From NCBI GenBank assembly GCA_944474755.1, contig OX104113.1, positions 54,642,074 to 54,706,073 of the forward strand: a stretch of DNA of 64,000 bases, written 5' to 3'. Below, in pieces: positions 44,071 to 54,860 of this stretch (its first letter is position 1; each line of letters starts with the position of its first letter). This DNA is from Limnoperna fortunei. Its lineage: Eukaryota; Mollusca; Bivalvia; Mytilida; Modiolidae. Both the position numbers and the translations under genes were made by a program. Under the pieces are notes generated by a model that did not search any database, was not told where the DNA came from, and was given only the letters and a program-made list of their open reading frames with translations.

Positions 44071-44664
44071 TGTAAGTTGTAAACTGCCTATTATTTATAA
44101 CTATTTATTTTTATTTAAAGTTAAACTCATGAAAGGTCCCTATAAACTGTGTTTGCTTCCTGTTTCTCAATATAGATATCGAGGAGAGAGAATTAATAAT
44201 ATTGTTAATTCACGATGGCATGGATGAGAAACCGTTCATGTCAAGTAAAGCAGAATCAATAAAACTTTAAAATCACATTCGGTCAAATATTATAGTTTAG
44301 CTAACTGCACTGATGCAAATATCATTCAATCTATTCAACTAAATCTACGAGACACAAAATTATTAGCCGGCAAGTGGTTCCAACCACAAATCAAATGTGA
44401 GAAGTCTTAGAATTGGTTTGAATCTTTTATCATTTTCAGAGCCTTTTATGATAATAACAATACATGTATATGTCAATTTCCGTATACGCTGTAACGACAA
44501 AACACATTTTATGTAAGAATTTAAGCCTTTATACATATAGCATATATGAATAAAAACATGTGGTAAAGACTAAGTAAGAAATGAAGTAAACCTCCACAGA
44601 CACCATGATGAATTCTAATTAGGTGGGAAATTTCGGGCAAAGGCATTAACATTTTTATACAACT
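44071..44664. other. Intergenic sequence, no feature recognised
   Basis: AT-rich, no supportable feature. Confidence 0.45.
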
Positions 44665-44707
44665 GGGACAGTCTATACTAACAGTTACAGTTAGTATAGA
44701 CTGTCCC
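44665..44707. repeat. Perfect 18-bp-stem hairpin
   Basis: GGGACAGTCTATACTAAC, loop AGTTACA, GTTAGTATAGACTGTCCC. The stem is perfect. GTATACACTAACTGTT follows, echoing the stem. It sits about 60 bp upstream of the minisatellite. Confidence 0.9.
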
Positions 44708-44769
44708 TGTATACACTAACTGTTTTATGTGAAAGGAAACGAGAAAGACACAACAGTCTCTTTAGGTAT

Positions 44770-45840
44770 TCGGAGTCGTTTTAAGTATAACATGGATGTA
44801 ATACATCGAAGTCGTTTTAAGTATTACATCGCAGTCGTTTTAAGTATTACATCGCAGTCGTTTTAAGTATTACATCGCATTCGTTTTAAGTATTACATCG
44901 CATTCGTTTTAAGTATTACATCGCATTCGTTTTAAGTATTACATCGTAGTCGTTTTAAGTATTACATCGCATTCGTTGTAAGTATTACATCGCATTCGTT
45001 TTAAGTATTACATCGCATTCGTTTTAAGTATTACATCGTAGTCGTTTTAAGTATTACATCGCATTCGTTTTAAGTATTACATCGCATTCGTTTTAAGTAT
45101 TACATCGCATTCGTTTTAAGTATTACATCGTAGTCGTTTTAAGTATTACATCGCATTCGTTTTAAGTATTACATCGTAGTCGTTTTAAGTATTACATCGC
45201 AGTCGTATTAAGTATTACATCGCGGTGGTTTTAAGTATTACATCGCAGTCGTTTGAAGTATTACATCGCAGTCGTTTTAAGTATTACATCGCAGCCGTTT
45301 GAAGTATTACATCGTAGTCGTTTTAAGTATTACATCGCATTCGTTTTAAGTTATACATCGCGGTGGTTTTTAAGTATTAGCAGTCGTTTGAAGTATTACA
45401 TCGCAGCCGTTTTAAGTATTACATTGCAGTCGTTTTAAGTATTACATTGCAGTCGTTTTAAGTTATACATCGCGGTGGTTTTTAAGTATTAGCAGTCGTT
45501 TGAAGTATTACATCGTAGTCGTTTTAAGTATTACATTGCAGTCGTTTTAAGTATTACATCGCAGCCGTTTGAAGTATTACATCGTAGTCGTTTTAAGTAT
45601 TACATTGCAGTCGTTTTAAGTTATACATCGCGGTGGTTTTTAAGTATTAGCAGTCGTTTGAAGTATTACATCGCAGCCGTTTTAAGTCATTACATAATAG
45701 TCGTTTTAAGTATTACATTGCAGTCGTTTTAAATATTACATTGCAGTCGTTTTAAGTATTACATCGCAGTCGTTTTAAGTATTACATTGCAGTCGTTTAA
45801 AGTATTACATGTATATCGAAGTCGTTTTAAGTAATACATA
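44770..45840 (+). repeat. 23-bp minisatellite with higher-order structure
   Basis: About 45 units of TTTTAAGTATTACATCGCA followed by GTCG. Base variants (GCAGTCG, GCATTCG, GTAGTCG, GCAGCCG) are interspersed. A composite variant containing TTATACATCGCGGTGGTTTT then AAGTATTAGCAGTCGTTTG recurs at 45361, 45473 and 45631, spaced 112 and 158 bp apart. Confidence 0.95.
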
Positions 45841-47353
45841 TTAAGAAAAAGAATTTTATTGTCATTTGACAAAATCATTTTTGGAAAAAGAAATTTCTCA
45901 AAAATATCATTTAAATGTTAAAGCAATTAACATTATTATTAAAACTTTACAAACAAGTATTAAACAATGAAAATATTTTTTTAGTTGTATTTGATACGAT
46001 GTTTAGTAAAATAAGAAGCTACTATATTTAATAAAAAAGACGTGTTTTAACAATCATAATATATCAGAGCTGTACATTTTTTATGCCAAAAATGTCGTTG
46101 AGGGTACCACATTACTCTTAAGTGTTTGGGTAAAACCTTGACCTTCAATATGATCGGTATTTTTTGTTAATTCAGAATACTTTCGAGTAGGATAACAAAT
46201 TTTGATATTAAACACATAGAAACAATTTATTCGTGTAATTTGTGTTCTGAAACTTTAGAGGTAATTACTGCCTTCTCGGTTGACATTCAGATTTCAGATC
46301 AACTCTACATTACATATCACAACGAAACATTTTGACCCGGATTGAAACATGTTCTTTTTTTCATGTTTTCTGATCCACGCACGCTTCTAAATTTCTACTC
46401 CAAGATCCCATGCATGTATAATCAAGGAAGAACAATAATGTCGATATAATACTTCCATGTTATAACCCTTTCTAACGCCTTTTTAAATAAACCAGTTATC
46501 ATTGTGTAAACTCCGGCGACACTGTCACAAACCAAATAAATTCCGAAAGACGTTTTTGTCAAGTGGGTGTGTGAGAGTCGCCAGAGCTATACATGGTGGT
46601 TCTAAAAGCCGATCTAGACATCAAAATGTGCACAGGCGGGACAGGGTAGGAATGTAATAAAACATAGTTCCAAAAGGAATCTAGGTTCTGTAGACAGTAA
46701 TAGAAAAATAAACAAAAAGAAACCCAATGTTGTTATTTTTTATTTGAAATCTCACTCGATTTAATTAAAAACACACGAATACTGTAAGAAGTCCGCTAAA
46801 AGGAAATATCGATTTATCTGAGAAGTTTTTTTATCATATCAAAAGATCTCAAAACACTTAAAACTCAAACTCAAAACACACACACACAAAATAATAATAA
46901 ATCAAAAAAAAAAAATTACAGCACGAATAGAACTTTGTTGGTATAACTTATGTCTAATTTTTTTATATTTGCTATAAAATATGATAATTGTAAATCTAAA
47001 ATAAAAACTTATAAAAAAACTAATTTTTAATGATCAACTGACATTAAAAAATGAAAATGAAGACTTAAAAAAGACATCTGAGGTGAAGTAAATCATTTAC
47101 TTTCACTTATATCATAATTTCATTTACCTTCAACATCCAAAGCAATATTATTTATCAGACAAGTTTAGTCGGCAGAAATGGTTGTACAGAAATATACCTT
47201 TAATGGGTTCCCAGATTTTCTTAAAGAGGACACCATATCATTACGTTTATATTACTAAAATGACAGTAATGGCGTTCCATACATATTTGTGTGCATCCTT
47301 ATCGCAACATTTTTGTATTGACGCGAATTGTACACGACATTCTTTATTTTCAG
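45841..47353. promoter_or_regulatory. Upstream region of the ABCC4-like gene, no defined promoter
   Basis: AT-rich sequence before the first coding exon. No TATA/initiator arrangement can be supported. TTCTTTATTTTCAG at 47340-47353 is a good acceptor, so a non-coding first exon probably lies upstream in this region. Confidence 0.3.
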
Positions 47354-47372
47354 CATTACCACAGGCGATATT

Positions 47373-47446
47373 ATGGATGAAACATCGAAGCATTACAACC
47401 CAAATCCGATTATAAGCAGCAATCCAATTTCAACGTTGTTTTTTTG
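47373..47446 (+). CDS. ABCC4: ABCC4-like first coding exon
   Basis: ATG in a good context (A at -3, G at +4). It encodes [20 protein letters not shown] and TLFF, then TG of a Trp completed by the next exon to give FFWWLNP, the family N-terminal motif. Donor GTAAGA. Confidence 0.85.
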
Positions 47447-50400
47447 GTAAGAAAATTTTAACACATTTGTTAAACAGATTTATTTGTTAATAGACGATGG
47501 GCCGTTTTGGTCAAAATTACTTCATCGTGAAGTCACGCTTTATAACGTCCAAACTGTATATTTTTGTTCGCAATTATATCTTCAAACAGAAATAAAGAAA
47601 TATAATATTTGTATTAAAAAAAAAAATGTGGGGAGAATCGGAACATCCCCTCCCCCCCCCCCCCCCAAAAAAAATAAAAATAAATAAATAAAAGATGAAT
47701 TTGTCTTTGTCCTATGGGGTCCTACAAAAATGTACCTCGGGTACATATTGAATACTAAAATGTTCGTCGCCGTTTGTTTTGGCGAGAAATTGTACCTTGT
47801 GTAAATTAAGGGTATACCAGATCTAAATCTCGTTGGCAGTGATCCAAGTATTTTTGCGTGACGATCGCGACGTAACAGATTCATAAAATAGTTCTAAATG
47901 GAGATCACTTACGCTGAATTGGTCTTATTCTTACAATTTCTCAGTCGCAAAAACAAACGGCGAGGTACATTTGTGTATACAAGTGTATACCAGAGGTACA
48001 TATTTTATACAAGTATGTACCCGAGGTACATTTTTGTAGTACTTACCCCATACGACAAAGACCAATTCAGCGTAAATAAACAAAAACAGACTATTTACAT
48101 CGTCATTATTGGTACAGTCAAAGTAATCTTAATAGAATTATACACACTTAAATGTGTAACCCGATTAATCATTGTTAATTTATCTTTGATCTGACTTCTT
48201 CATGCCGAAAAAAACTGATGGCAACATTACTCAACGTTGCTTACAAAAATACTGTGCCTCTTAAGTTTTACCAAAATGTACAGTTTGCGAACGTTTGATT
48301 TTCAAAATAACCAATAGGGTTTGAACAAACAACGGTCATTTTAAATGCCTGCTGTGTAAAACCCATTAATATATAAAACCGTTCAATTATATGTACATGC
48401 CGCGTGATAATTTCTATGGAGAATTGTTACCTAATATGTGTATATGTGTAATATTTAAGTTGCACTTACAGGTGGCTGAATCCATTATTTAAAACTGGAT
48501 ACAAGAGAAGACTGGAAGTCGATGACATGTTCAATGTCTGTGATCAGGATTCGTCAGAGGTACTAGGAGACAGATTAGAAAAGTGAGTAAATAATTTAGA
48601 ATTTAAAACAACATATGGTTTACAAGCACTATATTCTTTATGGTTTACTTTTCACAGTAGATGATCACTGCTCAAATGTGCAATATTAAGTTTCTTTATT
48701 AAAGCTTCTCTTGTACAGATAGTATGCAATACAACACAGTTAGTTATACTGCAGAAATTTTAATGTGTCTTTTCATTTCGTTTTATAATGTTAAAATTAA
48801 TAAAATGCCAAAATTATATATCCCATTATATGACTGTTATCAGACCGTTTACTGTACACTTTTAATTATGCCCGTGATAGTCTTCCTGTTATCCAAATGA
48901 GACTAGATATTTGTCATACATATCTTGGTTTTTATATCCCCACACAAAGTGTAGGGGTATTATGTGATACCCTTTTTATGGATATGAGTGTCCGCTCGCC
49001 TGTTTCTTTTCTCTGTAATATCCAGATAATACTTGAAAACGCGTCAACAGATTTTGTTTAAACTATGCACGGCTGTCAAGTATTGTCACACACTCGAATT
49101 TCGTCCATACTCGAATTTCGGCTATTTCCATTCATTCAGCAATGTAAACAATCAACCCAAGGCTACTTTCAAAATATCGTGCATTTATTGCTCTAACCAA
49201 ATGACTTCTAAATAATAAAATATAAAAATTCAACGAAATTAATGTCCGTTTAACCGACACACTTTCATCGCCGAAATTCGGGTGTACTAGTATACTATAA
49301 AATGACGATTTTCAGTACAATTTCAGCAATTTCAGTACAATCTAATATGTAGCTTTCGACTCACGCCAATTCAAATTTTTGGTCAATAGTTAGTTATTGG
49401 GGTTCAAATGATAACTTGAAAATGCATCAACAAATCATGTTTAAAATTTGCTATAAAACGAAGATCCAATTAAATTTTCAGCACAATCCAATTTGTACTT
49501 TTCGACATTGGCCAATATATTTTTGGTCAACAATTTGTTGTTTCCGGATGCTAACTTGAAAACAGATTTTGTTTAACTTTGCAGGGCTATTAAGTACTAT
49601 AAACTGAAGGTGAAGTTTAATTTTTATCACATTATAACACTGGACCATCAGACAAAGCAATTGTGTTGTAGTAATTATTTTTTTCATTTGTTAGTAGCAT
49701 TAAACTACTTCATGTGCAAATTAATATCAGTATCTAATGATACTATTTGAAATTAAATCTGCAGTAAACAGTATTGAATGTATGGGACTCAAACTAGTAT
49801 GTACGTTGATTAGGTAACTGTTGTCTCCATTTTTATATAAACAATTTTTTTGGTTTTAGGGAATGGAATAAAGAAATGGAAAAATTAAAAATTGGCGGAA
49901 AACCTAATTTATTGAAATGTTTGATTCGAATGTTTGGCGTGAAATATTGCTTATTAGGCATTTTTGTGTTTGTTGAGGTAAGAAATCCTTTGATTTATTG
50001 CTTTATTTACAAATCGCTTTTCTTCAAAAAATGCTCAGTCTTTACAGCTGTACATCTTCAATATAAAATGAATCTAAATATTTTGTTTATTTATTGTTTC
50101 TATTATGGTTATACACGGTATTGTGTATTTTCAGGAGCCTAGTTATACTAGTCTCAGGTATTTTACTGTTGTTAAAAATATCTTGGATACCTCAACATTT
50201 AACTGACATGACTGACAGATCCAGATTGTTTCTTTAACATACCATAATAAATAACCACGAATTTGACAGCTAACAATAAAATAATTTAAGACGATTGATA
50301 AACTATTAGAGGCATATTTTATATATCGGGTTAATTGGATGAAAAGGTATCTATTTGTATTTATGTTAACCTTCGTAAAAATCTGAATTGAGGAATAATT

Positions 50401-53400
50401 TAAGTATATTTATAAAACATAGTATAAATCTATTTTCAAGTGCACCTACTACCGTAGCACCTTGATATATTATTGATCCTAACGTTTGTTACATTATTAG
50501 AATGGTTCATTTACAGGAAGGAACCAAGATTGCCCAGCCGTTACTACTTGGTCAACTGATCCGTTTCTTTACTCCAAAATCAACTATAAGCAGAACACAA
50601 GCATATTTATATGCCTTAGGTATCAGTGTATGCGCTATTATCTTAGCTGTATTTCATCATCCATACTTTTTTGGGGTCCAACGGCTTGGTATGCAGTTAC
50701 GCGTTGCCTGTTGTTCACTTTTATATAGGAAGGTAAGAAGTCTTATTGTACATCCATTCATTTTTCGTAGATTTTGGCTTTTTTCTCGTAGAGAGAAAAA
50801 TTAATAATTAATCCAAAAAGCTATCGAATAGTTTACTGAAATATGTAAACTCAATATGCAGGTGATGTTGAAATGTTGATAAACTTAAATGTGAAGTTCC
50901 CACATGAAAAGTTGAAGTATCATCGTTTGTCATCACATTTGGATCAAAACTGGTCATCTGTCAATTTCTAATTATGGAGGATTGTACACAGCATCATTAA
51001 ATATTATCTGTAATACAATTAAGAAAAGTAATTTGCAATCAATCTAAGTCTTTCACCATAACCTGTGTACCTATTTCATTTTTGGGACCTTAGTGGCCGG
51101 GTAGTTAAGGTAATTCGCCGACTACTATTGATCATGTGTCTGTCAACGCTGAAGTTGTAGATTTGACTCTCAGTGTGGGCTTTTTACCAGGTATTCCAGC
51201 ATTCTCCCCAAATAAAAACTATATACGCCACAATATAGCTTAAAGTGGCGTTAAATCTCTTTTAACCAACCCATTTCATCTTTAAAATCATCAATATTTA
51301 CAGGGTTAGCGTGATTCGTCTTTTTTGTATAGAAACATACATCTTTGAAATTTTTGCAGTGTTTGCGTCTCAGTAATGCGGCTTTAGGACACACAACTAC
51401 TGGACAGATTGTTAACCTCATGTCTAATGATGTCAATAGATTTGATACGGTAAGGGCGTCATTAACTGCACTTTATTAGTTTAATGATAATTTTATTAAA
51501 AATTTAAGGTAAGCACAAACAAGTATGTATGTACGTCTATAGCTCATATTGATCGATGAAAGGGAATTATATACTGATATGCGGAGTTGTTTTTATATTC
51601 ACTGCCGTTTTAGGGGTACACAATTCCCTAATTCACGAGGGTACTGTAATAAATTAAGGAAACTATGATCTACTTAACATTAATTTTGTCACACCCCTCC
51701 TTTCAGTTTATTATAAAATATCTTTATTGTCAAATAAATCACATTTAAATGATTCGTGACAGAAAACAAAATAAAGAGCAAAAAAATAAATAACGACAAA
51801 ATAAAGTCGACGAGTCTCCTATCCTCAGTTCAGGCAAGACTCTGAATTTGCAGGAGAGAGTATGCTGCAAATTTTTTCCGATTTTTACGTTGTTTTGTGT
51901 GTTATTATTTTTAAAACTCATAGGTAGAAACTGAAAGCTGCAAACAATGATAAGTAAAACAGTGAAAATTCACTTAATGGTTGATCGACTTGTAATAGGA
52001 GTTCGAGCCTCGGTGGCTGAGTGGTTAAGATCGTTATCTACCGATCATGTGGTCTGTCAGCACAATTTTGAGTCGGCTTACTGCGGAGCAGGATGTGCTA
52101 GACTTCAATCTTAATTGGCAAGGATTGCAGGTTTTCACAACGTAGGTCGGTGTTTTTTCTTCAAGTACTCCAGCCCCTCCCCCCAATACAAACTAAAAGA
52201 TCTACATCCCCTTTTTTAGACCATAATTGTCATAATACTTCTTATAGTAATTATTTCGGTTTTATTTATATTTTTCGGATTTATAGTACAGTTTTCTGAT
52301 GTCTTAAAATATAATGACAAAGAGGTCTCAGCAAGACCTCCATCCTCCCAAGTGAGGTGTCGATCTACAAATAAGAAACCATGACCAAAAATGTTAGTTG
52401 ATTATTTATAGGAGTTATTTTTGCTCTTAAATTACTATTTTTCTGATATTATTTGCTTTTATCTTGAAAACTATAATATATCACACTGTAAATATCAAGC
52501 CAATAGCTTTAAATAAGTCACAATATTTCTGTGATGGAGGTATCGTCAAAAAATGACTATTTTTCATGTGTAGTCTTAATTTACAAATTATTCTCTAAAA
52601 CTGTTTAGCTAATTTTCACGAAGTTGGCATTTATCATCTTTGCGGTGTCTGTTTTTAAGTTTGTGATTTTACCAACAATGTTTTAGTGACTAAAAATATA
52701 GGTAAACTCATCTCCATTGAACGACTGTCCAAAATCGTCAACTTATTTTTGATAGAATTTCTTGGTCTTTAATCACCATCTTTTAAAATATTTCAATGTG
52801 ACTTTGGCTGTTATTTTGAAAATTATAATATGTAGCAAAAAAAAAATTATTAGCAAGACTCTTCATAAGATGTACCAATAAATGAACCGTTCAAAATCCT
52901 CAAAAACTCTCTCTTATATGAGTTGTTCTATAAGTGTTTTTTGTATACTCTCAAACCTAGGATAACTCTTTTGCTAATTAAAAATAAAAAAAAAAAAGTT
53001 TTCTAACCGAGATCTGACATGCTCTATAAAAATGAGACATTTGACAATGAAAACAAACATCTTCTTTAAAAAATGTTTGATGAATTGAAGTTATATACAT
53101 ATAAAAGTGAACAAAAATGATCTTGAATAAAGGTGGCTACATTAAATTATGGTGATGTATATATGTATGTTTATAGCTGACAAATTTCTAAAAGTGGCGT
53201 TAAACACTATTCAAACAAACAGAAGCAAGTAATTATATTACTATTTGTTCTAAATGATCGTTTGAAATGTGTAAATGTTTTACAGTCTATTTTATTTCTA
53301 CATTACGTATGGATTGGTCCAGTTCAGGCTATCCCAGTGCTTATAATATTATGGCACGAGTTGGGACCATCTGCATTGGCAGGATTTGGAGTTCTTCTTT

Positions 53401-54860
53401 TACTGGTGCCTTTACAAAGCTATATGGGAAAACTTTTTTCTAGATACAGGTATAGTGTATTTTGGAAAAATTTTGACCGGGTTGCACGTATAGTATGGTG
53501 AAGCAAGGGGGTGGGGGTGTACGGAATTCAACTCTTCCTACATCTTTTACGTCACAGAAAGATTTCACATGTATTTAAGTTGTGCACCTGGTATTATGGA
53601 CATGTTCGAGGATTTTTTCCCTAATTTTCCAGACTTAGTCAATTTTCATAACATTTGCATAAAAAGCGGTACCTACTACAGGTTTCAACCCAGATCTCTG
53701 AAACTTCACAGAAAGATTGTGCATGTATTGAAGATATGAAATTTCATTTCTCTTAACATGGAAATTACGGAACTTAATGTCCTTTATTTGATGTCCGTCA
53801 TTGTTAAATCAACCTTTGATGTATGTAATTTTATTACACTATTTCCGAGTTAATCACAGGGTGTGTACATCATATAGGAAATATTTACCTCTCAATAAAC
53901 AAAACAGCTAAAATACTTGAATACGTATTTCTCATATCTTCAAAACTTTACAGCTTTATGATCGATCTAAGTGTGTACAAACAGTTCAAGATGGTCATAA
54001 ATAAAAATAAAATGTCAGTCTGTTTAGCTTTTGTTAAATAAAACTACCCTTCGTAGTGATAATTCTGATTCCTTTGAAACTTATAAGGTTAAATACTATA
54101 ACGTTACAATATTAAGGGAATGCAGGGCAATGAGTTTTCTTTAGATTCGCCATACAGTTAGGTTTTTTATACAAGTTATCATAATTCAAAAAGCTTATTT
54201 TCGAGGGGTTGAGCACTGAAAATTTAAATTTTCTAATAGATTATACAGCGAAGCGAATAAAAAAGCTCCAAAATAAAAGCTTACAAAAATTCTGTCCAAT
54301 AAAATTTTAAGAATTTTTTATACAATGTCAAGCAATTGGTATACATTTTAGTGATGGAAAGAAAAATAGGGGTATCTTTAAACTGGTCAAAAAGTGCAAA
54401 AAAAACACGTATTTTTATGGTCAAAATTACCTCTCATATTTAAAATGTCATTTTCGTTGTTTTTGTCAATACTGAACTCATTTATGCGAACACTTTTTAT
54501 TTCAACCACTAATAATATAAGTATAAGACCTTCATTATTTTTTTTATGAATTTATGGAAATTAAGAGTTAATAATGAAAGAAATTATTATTAAATTTACC
54601 ATACATGTTCTATCTATTTTGAAAATTTACGAAAAATGTGTAGCAAATGTGTAGTCTTTGACCGTTTGTCTGTACAATATCCGCTTGACCAGTCTATTCC
54701 GCTGTTATATTTTTCAAATGATTCATAATTTTAGGTATAAAACAGCTTTACACACAGATGAACGAGTCAAAGTTATGAATGAAATTATATCAGGAATGAG
54801 AGTCATCAAAATGTATTGTTGGGAAAAACCATTTGCTGAAATTGTCAGAAAGATAAGAAG
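47373..54860 (+). CDS. ABCC4: ABCC4/MRP4-like ABC transporter (5' part, 7 exons)
   Basis: Joining 47373-47446, 48472-48582, 49860-49977, 50517-50732, 51360-51449, 53286-53449 and 54735-54860 gives 899 nt in one frame, about 300 residues. Recognisable MRP4 blocks, in order, are [20 protein letters not shown] (residues about 23-42), [23 protein letters not shown] sequence after the first membrane helix, [20 protein letters not shown] (about 180-200), WIGPVQAI with [14 protein letters not shown] (about 212-255), and [20 protein letters not shown] (about 272-291). The protein is a membrane exporter of organic anions, cyclic nucleotides and conjugates. The family length is near 1300 residues, so both ATPase domains and TMD2 lie right of the window. 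ABCC4 versus another short MRP-like paralogue is an inference; bivalves often have several. Confidence 0.88.
47697..48076. repeat. Long imperfect inverted repeat in ABCC4-like intron 1
   Basis: The left arm (TTTGTCTTTGTCCTATGGGG, ACAAAAATGTACCTCGGGTA, CGCCGTTTGTTTTGGCGA; 47700-47790) pairs with the right arm (TCGCAAAAACAAACGGCGA, TGTACCCGAGGTACATTTTT, CCCCATACGACAAAGACC; about 47944-48063). A second nested pair is TTACGCTGAATTGGTCTT (about 47909) and AAGACCAATTCAGCGTAA (about 48058). Probably a foldback MITE. Confidence 0.8.
48472..48582 (+). CDS. ABCC4: ABCC4-like exon 2
   Basis: Encodes [20 protein letters not shown] then [16 protein letters not shown]. The WLNPLFK.G.KRRLE.DDM block is characteristic of MRP4. 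Acceptor CACTTACAG, donor GTGAGT. Confidence 0.92.
48933..49690 (+). mobile_element. Family G repeat, copy 2, split by a small MITE
   Basis: The 5' hairpin (TATCCCCACAC-AAAGTGTAGGGGTA, about 48935-48960) leads to a body of about 175-bp units: AACTTGAAAACGCGTCAACA, AAAATGACGATTTTCAG and CAGCACAATCCAATTTGTAC. The 3' end is not recognised. The first unit is interrupted at about 49080-49281. Confidence 0.6.
49081..49281. mobile_element. Small MITE inside family G copy 2
   Basis: Ends TTGTCACACACTCGAATTTC and (reverse complement of the right end) TACTAGTACACCCGAATTTC form short inverted repeats around ACTCGAATTTCG. Removing it restores the family G phrase CAAGTA|CTATAAAATGACG. About 200 bp, with no coding. 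Confidence 0.6.
49860..49977 (+). CDS. ABCC4: ABCC4-like exon 3
   Basis: Encodes [20 protein letters not shown] then [19 protein letters not shown], the start of the first membrane helix of TMD1. Acceptor TTTGGTTTTAG, donor GTAAGA. Confidence 0.9.
50517..50732 (+). CDS. ABCC4: ABCC4-like exon 4
   Basis: 72 codons: [20 protein letters not shown], then a membrane helix around [20 protein letters not shown], then [15 protein letters not shown]. Acceptor TTCATTTACAG, donor GTAAGA. Confidence 0.93.
51090..51265 (+). mobile_element. SINE copy (plus), tRNA-like head
   Basis: Starts TAGTGGCCGGGTAGTTAAGG and ends ACGCCACAATATAGCTTAAA then GTGGCGTTAAATCTC. The middle has TTTGACTCTCAGTGTGGGCT (B-box-like) and CCCAAATAAAAACTATA. 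It lies just upstream of ABCC4-like exon 5. Confidence 0.6.
51360..51449 (+). CDS. ABCC4: ABCC4-like exon 5
   Basis: 30 codons: [20 protein letters not shown] then [10 protein letters not shown]. The [15 protein letters not shown] block is the conserved TMD1 coupling region of short MRPs. Acceptor TTTTTGCAG, donor GTAAGG. Confidence 0.95.
52008..52200 (+). mobile_element. SINE copy (plus), best tRNA-like head
   Basis: GCCTCGGTGGCTGAGTGGTT followed by AAGATCGTTATC is a clear tRNA-type A box. GAGTCGGCTTACTGC is a decayed B box. The core has CTTAATTGGCAAGGATTGCA and CTTCAAGTACTCCAGCCCC. The 3' tail is truncated after CAATACAAACTAAAAGAT. Confidence 0.7.
53175..53225 (+). mobile_element. SINE tail fragment
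   Basis: AGCTGACAAATTTCTAAAAG then TGGCGTTAAACACTATTCAA and CAAACAGA is the SINE 3' tail without its head. Confidence 0.5.
53286..53449 (+). CDS. ABCC4: ABCC4-like exon 6
   Basis: Encodes [40 protein letters not shown] and [15 protein letters not shown]. Two membrane helices. Acceptor TGTTTTACAG, donor GTATAG, phase 2. Confidence 0.94.
53470..53760 (+). repeat. Copy of the 160-195 bp tandem repeat in the ABCC4-like gene
   Basis: Shares GTATAGTATGGTGAA, CACAGAAAGATTTCACATGT, GTTGTGCACCTGGTATTATG and TTTCAACCCAGATCTCTGAA with 14080-15240. About one and a half units. Confidence 0.7.
53761..54734. other. ABCC4-like intron, no feature recognised
   Basis: AT-rich sequence between exons 6 and 7 without supportable repeats or ORFs. 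Confidence 0.5.
54735..54860 (+). CDS. ABCC4: ABCC4-like exon 7 (last in window)
   Basis: Encodes [20 protein letters not shown] then [20 protein letters not shown]. The NE(I/V)[16 protein letters not shown] motif is diagnostic of ABCC TMD1. Donor GTATGT. The next exon lies beyond 64000, since no following family segment was found in the remaining 9.1 kb. Confidence 0.95.

Larger units (their letters stand above)
51450..53285. other. ABCC4-like intron with two SINE copies, otherwise unassigned
   Basis: Besides the SINEs at 52008-52200 and 53175-53225, the sequence is AT-rich with short worn repeats (for example AAATCGTCAACTTATTTTTG and AAATCCTCAAAAACTCTCTC phrases). No exon or gene is supported. 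Confidence 0.45.

Noticed and set aside
44770..45840. CRISPR-like look of a 23-bp repeat array
   Set aside because: The units are directly contiguous with no unique spacers, and the window is eukaryotic; it is a minisatellite.
47650..47668. Poly-C tract as a regulatory element
   Set aside because: A homopolymer run adjoining an A-rich stretch; such runs recur in the repeats here and may be length-unstable or misassembled.
52008..52080. Possible tRNA gene (GTGGCTGAGTGGTTAAG)
   Set aside because: A good A box, but the cloverleaf cannot be completed, the B box is decayed, and the core and tail match a SINE found several times in the window.
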